In this document: positions 10,929-22,030 of the stretch, piece after piece
Layout of the letters: each line of letters begins with the position of its first letter
How positions within the stretch are numbered: position 1 is the stretch's first letter
Source of the DNA: Torymus aiolomorphi
Taxonomy: Eukaryota > Arthropoda > Insecta > Hymenoptera > Torymidae
Length of the DNA: 64,000 nucleotides
Assembly (NCBI GenBank): GCA_036365515.1
Contig: CM070873.1
Location: forward strand, 178,512,104-178,576,103
Direction: 5' to 3'
Translations under genes and position numbers: made by a program
Notes under the pieces: generated by a model
What the model saw: only the letters and a program-made list of their open reading frames with translations
Told to the model about the DNA's origin: nothing
Database searches by the model: none

Positions 10929-11913
10929 TGTCACGTCGAGCACGACTGACCGCATCTCTCGCCACCCATCCTTACCAGCCTACAACCTTTTTTCCTTCAT
11001 GTTACCATGAATCCTACTTTCCTGTCAGTAACGCCACTTACTAGCAATAAGGTGACCTACGAGAGACAATCATCTTGCGGTAACATGACCTTCCACCAAC
11101 GAATCCTACCTTACCTTTAGCACTACCTCCTATCGATCTGACCTTTGTCCACGCGCCACTTTTGAACCAGAGTAACCTTATCCCCCACCCGAACCTTTCT
11201 CACCCCATGCAAAGATGAGATTTCCTACACTTCCCTATCTTTGTATCTGCCCTAGATAGAAGCGCGGGTATATAAAGCCAGCTCGCGCCACTACTCGAGG
11301 CAGAAGCTTTTGTTCACTTTGTTTCGGAGGGCGAAGCCCTTGTCAGTCGCTTATTTAAATTGTAACTTGGACATAGAATATTTTCGAGCCGAATTTATTT
11401 AGAATATTTTTCGAATGAAATTAACTTAGAATAATCATCAAGCTTCTCTGATTGTAGTCTCGCGAATAATTGTTGATATTATATCTCGACTACAATCAGT
11501 GTGTAACAGTGTAACGTAACTTAATGCAATTAATAAACAACACATAATTGCATTTTTGGAGTGTTACTTTATTTCTACGATCCTATCCTTCTATCATTTG
11601 AATTGCCCGCTGAGCTTGGGTCCTGAGACTGCTGAGGGCTAACTGAGAGAACGAGCCAACCGCAACCGCCCCAAAGTAAGTAACTCTGTAGATCGCTATC
11701 CTTTATCTTTTTTCTGTCACTCTAATTATTCGCGGACGCTCTCGCTTGCTGCTTAATTAATATCGCGAATCATCATTGTTTAGTTTATTTGTCCGATTAG
11801 CTATTTTCACGCTTTCCTACTCCCGTGGTTATTACGTGTAGCTGTAAACCGAAACTGGAACATTTATCGCGCTAACTTTACCGTTTTCACGATATTGTAA
11901 CACGGACGTTACA
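10929..11913 (+). repeat. G1 5' LTR
   Basis: 985-bp LTR, TGTCACGTCG to GGACGTTACA. It contains a TATA-like GGGTATATAAAGCC near 11,265, a plausible U3 promoter. Near-identical to the G1 3' LTR and to the LTR at 60,755-61,812, with indels in a GACTTAGAATATTTTCGAG-type subrepeat region. Confidence 0.9.
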
Positions 11914-11915
11914 AT

Positions 11916-11934
11916 TGGGGGCCCACTTCCGGGA
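11916..11934 (+). promoter_or_regulatory. G1 primer binding site (tRNA-Pro-like)
   Basis: TGGGGGCCCACTTCCGGGAT follows the LTR by two bases. From memory it resembles the complement of a tRNA-Pro 3' end, matching at both ends and diverging in the middle. Confidence 0.55.
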
Positions 11935-12047
11935 TAAAAGTGAAAATAGTGAACATTTCTTTTTATACTTACATACCACAGTTATAAAAATTTTTCTTTT
12001 TCTGTTCGTTTCGTGCGTTCAAAAGAAAAATATGAATAAATTATTAG

Positions 12048-12130
12048 TGTAGAATAAATCCACCTTAAATAACCATAACGTCTTTACTCTTTATTGATCA
12101 CCACGATGACCAAACCCTCTAAATCCAACA
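12048..12130 (+). repeat. Copia 5' LTR remnant (83 bp)
   Basis: Matches only the last about 83 bp of the 303-bp 3' LTR, yet begins exactly next to the target duplication. About 220 bp is missing. Both deletion ends carry TAGTGT-like sequence. Confidence 0.85.
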
Positions 12131-12141
12131 TGGTAGCAGAG
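12131..12141 (+). promoter_or_regulatory. Copia primer binding site (initiator tRNA-Met)
   Basis: TGGTAGCAGAG directly follows the LTR remnant and matches the complement of the initiator tRNA-Met 3' end as I remember it. The match ends after 11 bases. Confidence 0.6.
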
Positions 12142-12391
12142 TGCGTTGGTTTGTGAATTTTTTTCTTATCTTCTATACGATTCTCGAGTCGAGTAGAGAT
12201 AATCTAAGTGCACGTGGTTTGGTAAGTAAGAAGTGATCAGCAGTTAAGATTCCCGTTACATAAGATTCTCGTAATCGAGACTTAGTAACTGCAGTTGAAG
12301 ATTAGTGTTACCTAAGATTCTCGTAGCATTAGAGACTTAGTAACAAAAGGATAAAGTGCAAACAAATTCGAGAGGTGTTTTTTTCAAGGTT

Positions 12392-14665
12392 ATGGGAAAA
12401 CCTGGCGGTGAAATAAAAAGTGATATAAAAACTGAAGAAAATAAAGGTGGAATAAAAGCAGAAGGACTTGAAAAACGATTTGTGAACGTTGTCAGAAAAA
12501 TCATAAATTTACGAAACGTAATTAGAGTGTTTGAAGAAATTAAAAGTGAAAATAGACGAGTTGACATGTCGGACGAGTTCCAAATGACGCTACCAATCTT
12601 CGATGGATCCGATTATAGCACATGGAAAAAAGGAATTACGATTTTTCTAAGACTGAAAAAATGTGAAACAGTTGTTCAACACGAGAGAGCTGCTACAGAA
12701 AATGAAGACCAGTGGAATGATAAAGATTTAAAAGCAATGAACTACATATACAGTGCTCTATCAAATAGACAAATGGAATTAATAAATGATGAAAATACAA
12801 GTTATAGTATAATTAAGAAATTAGACAAGATATATTTGACAGAATCAACCGCACTACAAATTTGTGTGAGAAATAAATTGGAGAAATTAAAGTTAAAAGA
12901 CTATACGGAAACTAGTGAATTTTATAGTGAATTCGAAAAATTAACAATTGAACTGAAAAATGCTGGTGCTACACTAAGTGAAAAAGAAAAATTGAATTAT
13001 ATGTTAAGAACATTACCGAGTACATTAAGTCATATTGGAGAGTGAATAGACGTACTACCAGAAGCTGATCAATCGGTAGATTACGTAATAAATAAAATCA
13101 AGATTTGTGAAGAAAAGGAAAAGGATGAGAATCAAAATTCACGAAATATAAATGCAAATTCAAATGTGTTTAAAGTGGAGAAGAAAAGGGACGGTGTTTG
13201 CTATAAGTGTGGAGAGCAAGGTCATTTCCAATTTGAATGTACGAGCCAAAGTAATGGAAGAAATTCATGGAGAGGATCTAGAGGAGGTCAACAGCGAGGA
13301 GGCGGCCGATATCAACAACAACAGCAGCGAGACGGCGGCAGCCACAGTCGAGCGTACAGCAGCTACCGAGGCAGAGGATCAAGTCAACAAGGGCGAGGTA
13401 GTAAACAACAACGACAAGATCGACAAAGCACAGGTCAAGACGCAACAACCTTCGTAATAGAAAGAGAAAATAATACAGGCTACGAAGCAGAGGTAAATAA
13501 TTGCGAAAATGAATTAGAGTGGGTCTTGAATAGCGGATGCTCCGACCACGTTATTAATAATAATAAATATTTAGTTAATATTACAAATTTAGAAAATCCA
13601 ATTAACGTTAAAGTGGGAGATGGTCGAATATTAAAGGGTACTAAAGTAGGAGATATTGAAGCGAAACTTAAAACGTATTATAATGAAAATGGAATAAAAT
13701 TAAAAAATTTATTTTATGTAAAAGAAATGGATAGAAATTTGATAAGTTTTGGTAAAGTCGCGCAAAAAGCTAAAATTGTTTCAAAAGGAAATACTTCGAA
13801 AATTTATAGTAGTGAAAATAAATTATTAGGTGTCGCAAATAAAGTAAATAATTTATATAAGATAAGTACTGTGTTTGAAAGTAAACAGAATTATGTGACC
13901 GAAAATGTAAATAGAGGAATGACTTTAAAGGAAAAGTTTCATAGAATGCTTGGACATGTAAATTTTAAATACTTATATATTTTGAGTCAAAATGAGTTAA
14001 TCGAAGGCCTACCGAGAAATTTAGAAAATGAATTTTTGAAATGTGGTACTTGCGTACAAAATAAAATGACTAATACTAGCTTTGAAAATAATAGATATAG
14101 GGCTAGAGACATAGGAGAAATAGTACACGCGGATTTAAATGGACCGCACAGAATAGTTGGAAATAGAGGAGAAAAATATTTTTTAATTTTAATTGATGAT
14201 TATAGTAAAGCTGCTAAAGTTTACCCGATTAAAGGAAAAAATGAAGTATATGAGTGATTTGTAACGTATGTTAATTTAGTAGAAAATATAACCGATAAGA
14301 GAATTAAATGATTAAGATGCGATAACGGTAGAGAATTCGTGAATAGAGATGTGTATAACTCTGCTAAAGAAAAAGGAATTTCAATTGATTCTTGTCCTCC
14401 GTATGTACACGAATTAAATGGAACTGCGGAAAGATATAATAGGTCAGTAATGGAAACGGCAAGATGCTTATTGTCTGATGCAAAAATAAATAATCGATTT
14501 TGGCCAGAAGTAGTTAAAACAGCAGTTTATTTAAAGAATAGAACATTAGCTAATACTGTTGAGAAAAATACTCCGTATGAAATTATGATGGGTAAAAAGC
14601 CAAATATTAAAAATTTGAGACTTTATGGAAGTAGAGTATTTGTTAGAGTTCTGGAGATTAAATGA
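12392..14665 (+). pseudogene. Copia gag, protease and integrase region
   Basis: A single reading frame from the ATG at 12,392, broken by in-frame TGA codons at 13,043, 14,255, 14,309 and 14,663. The gag part has a Copia-type capsid domain and a CCHC knuckle CYKCGEQGHFQFEC at 13,199-13,240, followed by a Gln/Arg/Gly-rich stretch. The protease site reads VLNSGCSDH: the catalytic Asp of the usual D-S-G is Asn (codon 13,529-13,531). Integrase shows the His/Cys pre-domain (MLGHVNF, CGTCVQNKM) and the three acidic sites in HADLNGP, RCDNGREF and ELNGTAERYNR. All four stops are TGA and no frameshift occurs in this 2.3-kb stretch. Confidence 0.88.
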
Positions 14666-16623
14666 AGGAATAAGTGGGATAGAAACGCAGACTTAGGCGT
14701 ACTAGTGGGATACGAAGACGTAGGCTATAGGATTCTCGTGAACAATAAGATTATCGTCACAAACATGTGGATATAATAGAAGAGAACGTAAATTTAGTAG
14801 GATTTAATGATGTAGAAAATAATGAAAAAGAAAATGATGTAAGCGAAAATGAATTTGATCAAGAAATTAAAAATGATAGTGAAAAAAATGAAAATCGTGA
14901 ATTAAAAGAAAATGATAGTTATGAAGATGATGAATATGTAAATAATATACCAAGCACAAATGAGGAAAATTTAAGAATACCAAGAAGGTCAGAAAGAAAG
15001 AGAAGTCCTGTAAATAGATATGGAAATCCAATAACAAACTGCGTGTATGTAAATTATGTAAGCGTTGATAGCCCAGAAAATTATAATGATGCGATAAGTA
15101 GGGATAAAAGTGAAAATTGGCGTGAAGCAATGAATAAAGAGATTAAGTGTTTAAAAAAAATGAAACGTGGAAATTAGTAGAGAAACCGAAAAGTAAAGAT
15201 GTACTAGATTTAAAATGGGTGTATACGAAAAAGACTGATAATAAATTTAAAGCGAGAATTGTAGTAAGAGGATTTCAGCAAAAAGAAAAAATGGATGTCA
15301 TTTATTCGCCAGTTGCGAGAACACAAACATTAAAAATTTTGTTAAATTATTGTGTACAAAACAGTTTAGAAATAGAACAAATGGATGTCGAGTCCGCATT
15401 CCTAAATGGAAAAATAAAATCGGAAGTGTATGTCAAGCAACCTCAAGGTTATGATGATAATACGGGCAGAGTGTGTAAACTCGAAAAGGCCTTGTACGGA
15501 TTGAGCGAAAGTCCACGAGCGTGGTATGATTGTTTGGATGCGTATTTAAAAAATTAGGATTTGAGAAAAGTAAAATTGATTATTGTTTATATATCTTGAA
15601 AAGTAATAACGAAACAGTTTATTTGATAATTTTTGTTGATCATTTATTAGTTTGTAGTACGAATAGAAAATTAATAAAAATTATTAGGGAGAAATTAGCG
15701 GTTAAGTTTCGAATGTAAGATATGGGCCAAGTAAAAACCTATCTAGGTATAAATATTAAGTATGATTATGAAAATAAAATTATGACATTAGATTAGGAAA
15801 ATTACATTAGATCAATAGCAAGAAAATATGAAATAGAAAATGCGAAATTGTATGCGACTCCAATGGAGCAAAATTTAAAATGTGACTCTACGCTATCAGC
15901 ATCAAATGATTTAAAGTATAGAAATTTAATTGGAGCACTTCTATATATAAGTTCGAGTACGAGACCAGACATTTGTTACTGTGTTAATTATTTAAGCAGA
16001 TTTCAAAATTGCTATGATGAAACGCATTATAAATATGCTCTAAGAATATTAAAATATTTATATTATACTAAAGATTTAAAATTAACTTATGAAAAGAATT
16101 TGAATACTGATATATTAGATTGTTGCGTTGATGCTGATTGGGCAGGAGATATCGTTGACAGAAAATCTACGATGGGATATATTATAAGAATGTACGGAAA
16201 TACTGTATTTTGGAAATCAAAAAAACAAGAACTTGTGACTAAATCGTCAACAGAAGCGGAGTACGTAGCGCTGTCTGTGGCGTGAGTGAAGTGAAATTAA
16301 TGATAGAATTATTGAAAGACTTTGGAATAGAGTTTAAAGATCCGATACAAATTTATGAGAATAATGCAGGAGCAATCAGTATAAGTAAATTTGGTAATTT
16401 AACTAAAAAATCTAAATATATAGAAACTCACTATCATTTTGTAAATGAGAGTAATAACTCTCATTTACAAAATGATAGTGAGTTTCTATATATTTAGATT
16501 ATAAATAGGGAAATTGAAGTGGTTAAAATTGATTCAGAAGAAAGCCCTGCAGATATCTTCACCAAGTCATTAGGACGAAACAAATTTGAGAAGTTTAGAG
16601 AGAATTTAAAATTATTTAAATAA
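14666..16623 (+). pseudogene. Copia reverse transcriptase and RNase H region
   Basis: Continues the polyprotein after the stop at 14,663. Frameshifts lie near 14,758, in an A8 run near 15,160, in an A6 run near 15,548 and near 16,283. Further stops are TAA at 15,716 and TAG near 15,794. Reverse transcriptase motifs: QMDVESAFLNGK, KALYGLSESPRAWY, and the active site, which reads FVDH instead of YVDD, losing the second catalytic Asp. RNase H shows DADWAGD and STEAEYVAL. A 44-bp perfect inverted duplication (16,409-16,500) interrupts the RNase H end. The final codons (PADIFTKSLG) and TAA at 16,621 are recognisable. Confidence 0.85.
16409..16500. repeat. 44-bp perfect inverted duplication, 4-bp spacer
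   Basis: 16,409-16,452 and 16,457-16,500 are exact reverse complements around AATA. The left arm is the normal Copia coding sequence for a KYIETHYHFVNE-type segment. The right arm is its inverted copy, and coding resumes after it (INREIEVVKID). Confidence 0.95.
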
Positions 16624-16665
16624 AGTAAAAATGTAATGTATCAAAAAGCTAAATTTAAGGAGGCG

Positions 16666-16968
16666 TGTTGAATTATGAGTAAATTTAACTTAATATGTTA
16701 GAGTACAAGTGAGCGCCACTGTACTTAGCTGAGCAACACTGTACAGTGAGAGCGTAGCGACGCGACTTTAGAGTAGAGAGGGAGAAGCGTCCGCGCCGTG
16801 CACGACGAGAGAGAATTCGGCGTTCGGCCCGAGTAGACTTGATGTGGCTCTCGGACATGACGGCACGGGCTGCCATTATAAATAGTGTAGAATAAATCAA
16901 CCTTAAATAACCATAACGTCTTTACTCTTTATTGATCACCACGATCACCAAACCCTCTAAATCCAACA
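16666..16968 (+). repeat. Copia 3' LTR
   Basis: 303-bp LTR, TGTTGAATTATGAG to AATCCAACA, preceded by the purine-rich tract AAGGAGGCG (about 16,658-16,665). Complete at both ends and followed by the target duplicate ATTAG. Confidence 0.9.
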
Positions 16969-16973
16969 ATTAG

Positions 16974-17030
16974 AATGGCAGCTTCCGACGGTGCGGTCGC
17001 TAGGAATTCAGAAGCAACGGAGACACCCAC
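16974..17030 (+). pseudogene. G1 gag start, truncated
   Basis: ATGGCAGCTTCCGACGGTGC and the next codons match the gag start of the related copy at 61,951. The match breaks near 17,023, where the sequence jumps to the reverse transcriptase region. Nearly all of gag and the protease are deleted. Confidence 0.8.
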
Positions 17031-18389
17031 CTATTTTAAAAGAAGAGATCAATAGGCAGGTAAAAGAAATGTTGGAGAAAGGCATCGTCGAGCCTTCGAC
17101 AAGCGCCTACCCGGCACCGGTGTTCTGCGTTACAAAAAACCGGGACCCGACGGCAAGAAAAAATTTCGGGTAGTAGTAGACTTTAGAAAGTTAAACGCCA
17201 TTATACCCGATTATAATCATCCGGTTCCGAATATAGCGAATATTTTGGATCAACTCGGTGATGCCAAATTTTTCTCAGTTTTCGATTTATACGCGGGTTA
17301 TCATCAAATTAAAATTAAAGCTGAGGACAGAGAAAAAACAGCTTTTTCTTGTGAGCTCGATTTATTTCATTTTGTTAGATCACCTTTTGGATTAAAAACA
17401 AGCGTGTCAGTATTCCTGTCACTTGTCCTTAAAGTAATTCCGGGTATGAAAAACGTGGTTCATTTTTTTGATGACATTTGCGTGTACTCTAAAACTTTTA
17501 ACGAGCACATAGAAACAATTGAGAAATTATTTGAAAAACTGGGCCTTTCTTAAATAACTTTCTTAAATCGGAAATGAATTATTTGGGACATATCATTAGC
17601 AGTGACGGTTTACGCCCGGATCCGGAAAAACTAAAAGCAGTTAAATAATTTCCAGTGCCTAGAAATCAGAAAAATATTAAACAATTTTTAGGGCTAGCCG
17701 GTTATGATAGGCGATTTATTAATGGCTTTGCACGAATAGCCAAGCCTTTAACAGACCTTCTTAGAAAAGAACAACTTTTTGTTTGGGATGAGAGCGCGCA
17801 AACGGCATTTCAGACTCTGCGTGATAAGTTATGTAAACCACCGGTTTTAGCGCATCCGCATTTCGAAGAAAAGTTTTTAGTAACTACCGACGCTAGCGGA
17901 TACGCGATCGGGGCAGTTTTATCGCAAGGAGAAATTGGAAAAGATCGTCCCATAGCCTCTGTGTCGCGCGCGATGAATCAAGCAGAAAGGAATTATTGTA
18001 CCTTTTCAAAAGAAGCATTGGCGATCGTGTACGCCATTACACAATTCAGACCTTACTTATACGGGAATAAATTCACTTTAATTTCCGATCACAGGCCACT
18101 AGTTTGGTTAAATAATCATAATGATCCAGGATCTAGAGTCACGCGTTGGCGTTTAAAGTTATTAGACTATCAATTCGACGTACTCTATAAGAAAGGTGAA
18201 TTAAATCTGAACGCGGACGCACTTTCGCGCAACCTGATTTCGGAAAAAGTATGCGTAGTTACACAAGTCAGCACAGGGGAAGAGGGGCGCCATCCTGTCG
18301 CTGGCGTACAGGCAGTAGAGCCAACCCAGGAGCGGCAAAGCCAGCAGGGGGACGGCGCACCTACCTTGCATTGCAATGGCCACGTGTAA
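17031..18389 (+). pseudogene. G1 reverse transcriptase and RNase H
   Basis: Gypsy-type pol. The segment before the fingers reads EMLEKGIVEPSTSAYPAPV. Palm motifs are VFDLYAGYHQIKI, with the first catalytic Asp, and HFFDDICVYS, an F-x-D-D version of YxDD. Frames shift near 17,150 and 17,555, with a stop near 17,645 (TTAAATAATTTCC). The frame from 17,655 to 18,389 carries the connection and RNase H domains: TTDASGYAIGAVL, the SKEALAIVYA Glu and the SDHRPLVWL Asp are present. Products would be truncated. Confidence 0.85.
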
Positions 18390-19072
18390 GCGTGCGGACC
18401 GCCAAGCCAGTGAAAAGTATATGCAAACCATTAAAGCTCTCGCGCCGCGTAAAAGAAATGTAGCCCCCACTGTCGAAGAGGATCAGGAATGCGCGTTCCT
18501 TGTCGAAGATAATGAGGCATCTGCACCCCTTGTATCACAAACTGCGGATAGCAATAAAAAAGAAACGCTTCACAGAACAATCTCACCATCGGTCTCTGCG
18601 TTCGCGCCCGTGGAAAGTGAGCAAACGGTTATGTCAGGAGAGGTCGCGTGCGGGGAAGCATCCGGGCGCGACAACGTCTCGGCGTTTAAAGATCCCTTTC
18701 CCGACATGACTTTCGGAGACGAGAACGCGGTCAACGAAAAAAGTAACGCGCCGAAAACGGTCAGTCCTCAAGACAATATAATCTATTGTAGAGAGAAACT
18801 GTTTATGAGGAAATATAGTTACCTTTATTTTGTAAGCACTGACGGAGACCCACTTGATGAGGGATCTAGGCAATTAAAGGATTTAGGAAAGGTTTCGCGT
18901 TTCGGGATTTAGTAACGGGAGAGCCCAAAACCTTAAAGGCCAATAAAAAAATGCATTTGGTATTACCGCTTAGGGGCAAAAGTAAAAATAGCTTATGGGA
19001 TACCTTAGAAATTTTGACACAGTTATTTAGGAAGGTAGCCAAATTGTTAGACATTAAATTGTTTCTTTTAGT
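18376..19072 (+). pseudogene. G1 spacer between RNase H and integrase
   Basis: An open frame to 18,912, low in recognisable motifs and rich in acidic, Ser and Thr residues. It overlaps the end of the RNase H frame in a different frame, and a further coding-like stretch (KTLKANKKMHLVLPLRGKSK) follows in another frame. Most likely the linker region of the pol polyprotein with frameshifts rather than a separate gene. Confidence 0.5.
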
Positions 19073-20272
19073 ATGGCTAGGAGCAGTAATATCGAAAATG
19101 TTAAGTTTAAAGATATTTTGGCCTGTTTAGGACGTGAATTAGGTAATAATAGTGTTAAAATAATTATTTGCCGTGGACTCATACAGCACCCGGAGCCGAG
19201 TAAAAGAGCGGATATAATTCACGAAGCTCATTGTTCGCCGGCGGGTGGGCACAAAGGTGTAACGAAAACTTTGAATAGAATTAAATATAAATATCAGTGG
19301 GAACATTTAAAGGAGGACATACAAGCTTTCATTCAAAAATGCGTTCCTTGCCAGCTTAAAAAATTAGTTCGGGTCAAATTAAAGCAGAAAATGATTATAA
19401 CGGACCACCCTTGTATTCCATTTTTCACGGATAGTTTGGACATTGTAGGACCATTACCAAGAACTAAAGACGAATCCGAGTATATTTTAACTATGCAGGA
19501 TCAATTTAGAAAATTCTTAGTGGGAGTCCCTTTGAAAGACCAAACTGCTATTACTGTAGCAGACGCCTTTATTAAACGCTTTATCTGTACTTTCGGGGCA
19601 CCACAAGCTATGCTTACTGATCAAGGCACCAATTTTCTTAGTAAATTAGTTAAGCGCGTTGCAAAACGATTTAAAATTAAGCAAGTAATAACTACTGCTT
19701 TTCACCCTCAATCTAGCGGCTCCTTAGAGTGCTCGCACTCGCCACTTAGTGAATTGTTGAAAATGTTTGCCACTAAACATTTAGATCGGGATGAGTGGGT
19801 TAAGTTAGCAATGTTTAATTTCAACACGAGCAAACATGAAGGAACCCAACACACTCCGTTCGAGTTAGTGTTCGGGCGCCTGGCGAGAGTGCCCTCGAGC
19901 GACCCCTTAGAGCCGGAAGATTTATTGTCTACTTATGCAGGGTACATGACAACTTTAGTCGAGAGGTTGAGTTTTCTTCAAAGAACCGCACAAGAAAAAC
20001 TAGTTTCAGCTAAACAAAGAGCTAAGGAATATTACGATAAAAAATCAAATCCTAAGGATTTCAAAATCGGCGATTTTGTATGGTTGCAGAGCGGGCCAAA
20101 ACCGCATAAATTTGAAAATCAATATTCGGGTCCTTTTCTAATAATTGAAATTTGGGAAAATGGCAATGTGAAAATTCAAATTAAGGAAAATAAGACCAAA
20201 GTCGTGCATAGTAATCGCTTACGCTTGTCGTATGTTAAACCACCCGCAGATTCCGAAAGCTTGGAAGAGTAA
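19073..20272 (+). pseudogene. G1 integrase
   Basis: About 399 residues with all integrase parts. The zinc-binding HHCC domain has His near 53 and 60 and Cys near 91 and 94 (CVPCQLKK). The core has DSLDIVGPLP, TDQGTNFLSK and SGSLECSHSPL, which give the D,D,35E triad; the last matches the NGSLERSH-type signature of gypsy/errantivirus integrases. A C-terminal GPF-like segment (QYSGPFLIIEIWENG) follows. The frame itself is unbroken, but it is part of a broken polyprotein and its apparent start is not a true start. Confidence 0.85.
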
Positions 20273-20499
20273 AAAGAAAGCTTAAATTAATTTGGAAAGT
20301 TAATCCTTTTATTCATGTTTACAAATGAGGACCTTGATGTTTATCTTTGCAACAACTTCGAAATTGAAACCAGTTTTCGGACTAATAAAGATAACATATT
20401 ACTTTCATGTTTGCAGATAAAGATTCTTCAAAATTGTACACACAATGGGTTTTTAATTCTTAGCAGTTTTAACTTAATTCTTTTGAAATTTTTTAGAAC

Positions 20500-22030
20500 A
20501 AATGGTAATTTAAAGCGAGCAGCAGTGGACGTCAAACTATTAATCGAAGTCACCGGATTTCTGCTGTCCTTTCTAGCATCCGCGCAAGGGATGGGCTACT
20601 TTACTATTATGCAATCGACACCAATCCAGGACTGGCATTTGAAAATGCGAATTTGTACCAGTATGTAATTTAAACCAGCGAAATTGGATGAAGAAAAATT
20701 ACTTTACAAACGCGTATCAGCAATTAAATGAATCCGATGACACGATAACACACGTAATAAAAATCTTAGATATAGGTAGATTTTGCATAGTTTACGCGCA
20801 CTAACTAATAATTTGAAAAAGAGTGAGTTATTTTATGACCTTGCCGTTGTCTCAAGGGGGAGGAGTACAATGTATCACCTACTAGCTATTTGTTAGAAAA
20901 TTGTAAAGAAATTAATAAGGCAATGTGGACATCGCGAGACGCCAAGGTCAAAATTATGACTGGTGAAAAAGAATCTATATTTATATAATAGAGAATGATT
21001 ACGCAAGCGAGAGAACGGCTATGGCAAAATAGTTTGAAAGGTTGGATAATAAAGTAAAAGAATTTCCGATTGGAAAATACGAAAACAGAAGTCAATCTAT
21101 ACTTTATCTTGAAAAATTTATACGCGTTAATGGATATTGTATTCAAAACTAAACAGCTCGTATCGAACTTATGCGATTTACTGGATCGCCAAAAGGTGCT
21201 GCAGTTCGTTTACATCGGCGGAATCATCAAAAGTTCGATCTATATTATTCGATTGGATTGTGAAAGTAGATATAGTGTAAATAGTGAATTATTTATTGAA
21301 AGGGTTGTACCTTTTACAAACAAGGACACATTTTTTGTGAACGCAATGCAATCTTTTCCAGTTTTTCAGACTAAATCCTGATAACAAAACGCTAATTGAG
21401 TTTATTATACAACTGCAAGCCTATACTTATGATAGTGGCTGATGTAGGGAACTGTTATTTATGCATACATCAATGAAAGAATATGTAATGAAAGAAATGC
21501 TTTCTTTTTTGTGAAAATCAGTGTTATTTTAAAAATCTTATTTCTTGTGAGAAAATGCTCTTATCAAAAACTAATTATGGTAATTTACCATAGGTAAGAT
21601 ATAGTTTTCACAAGAAAAAGGACGTTATTTTCAAAAGAATGGGTAATGACTTATTTCAACTGTAAGCAAATTTAGGTTAGAAGTTGCTTATTCCGGAAAG
21701 TTTATAAAATTCCAATTTCGAACTGTCAAATAATTGAATTTCCAAAGAATGGTAGAATGCGAATTGACGAACGTGAAGGATTCAATGGTGTCTATAATGA
21801 CTGGGACATTGGGGTACTTACCTAATGTTAAATGAAACTTGCAAAAAGAATTATCTATTAAACAAAACTTCGAAAATTAGCATAGTGTACACGTGATTGA
21901 CATTCGAAATGAGATTTCAACAAAAGATTTGTTATACATAGTACTTTCTGTATTTCTTACTTTGATTATTCTTGGCTTTGTAGTAATATTTACCTTTTTA
22001 GTCTTTCGCTTACTTGAAAATATAGATTAA
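20500..22030 (+). pseudogene. G1 env-like remnant
   Basis: After integrase, in the env position, are coding fragments in changing frames. A signal-peptide-like hydrophobic stretch (GFLLSFLASAQG) lies at about 20,537-20,590. It is followed in another frame by NPGLAFENANLYQYVI and in a third by YFTNAYQQLNESDDTITHV. Near the end, at about 21,927-22,015, a strongly hydrophobic segment (IVLSVFLTLIILGFVVIF) is followed by FRLLENID and TAA at 22,028. Signal, ectodomain-like pieces and C-terminal membrane anchor are the layout of insect endogenous retrovirus envelope proteins. Multiple stops and frameshifts make this a dead remnant. Confidence 0.55.

Larger units (their letters stand above)
12048..16968 (+). 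mobile_element. Copia-type LTR retrotransposon, nested in G1
   Basis: Domain order gag, protease, integrase, reverse transcriptase, RNase H identifies Ty1/Copia. It is flanked by ATTAG at 12,043-12,047 and 16,969-16,973, the 5-bp duplication usual for Copia, and sits between the G1 leader and the G1 gag start. The 5' LTR is reduced to 83 bp and the coding region has many stops and frameshifts, so the copy is dead. Confidence 0.92.
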
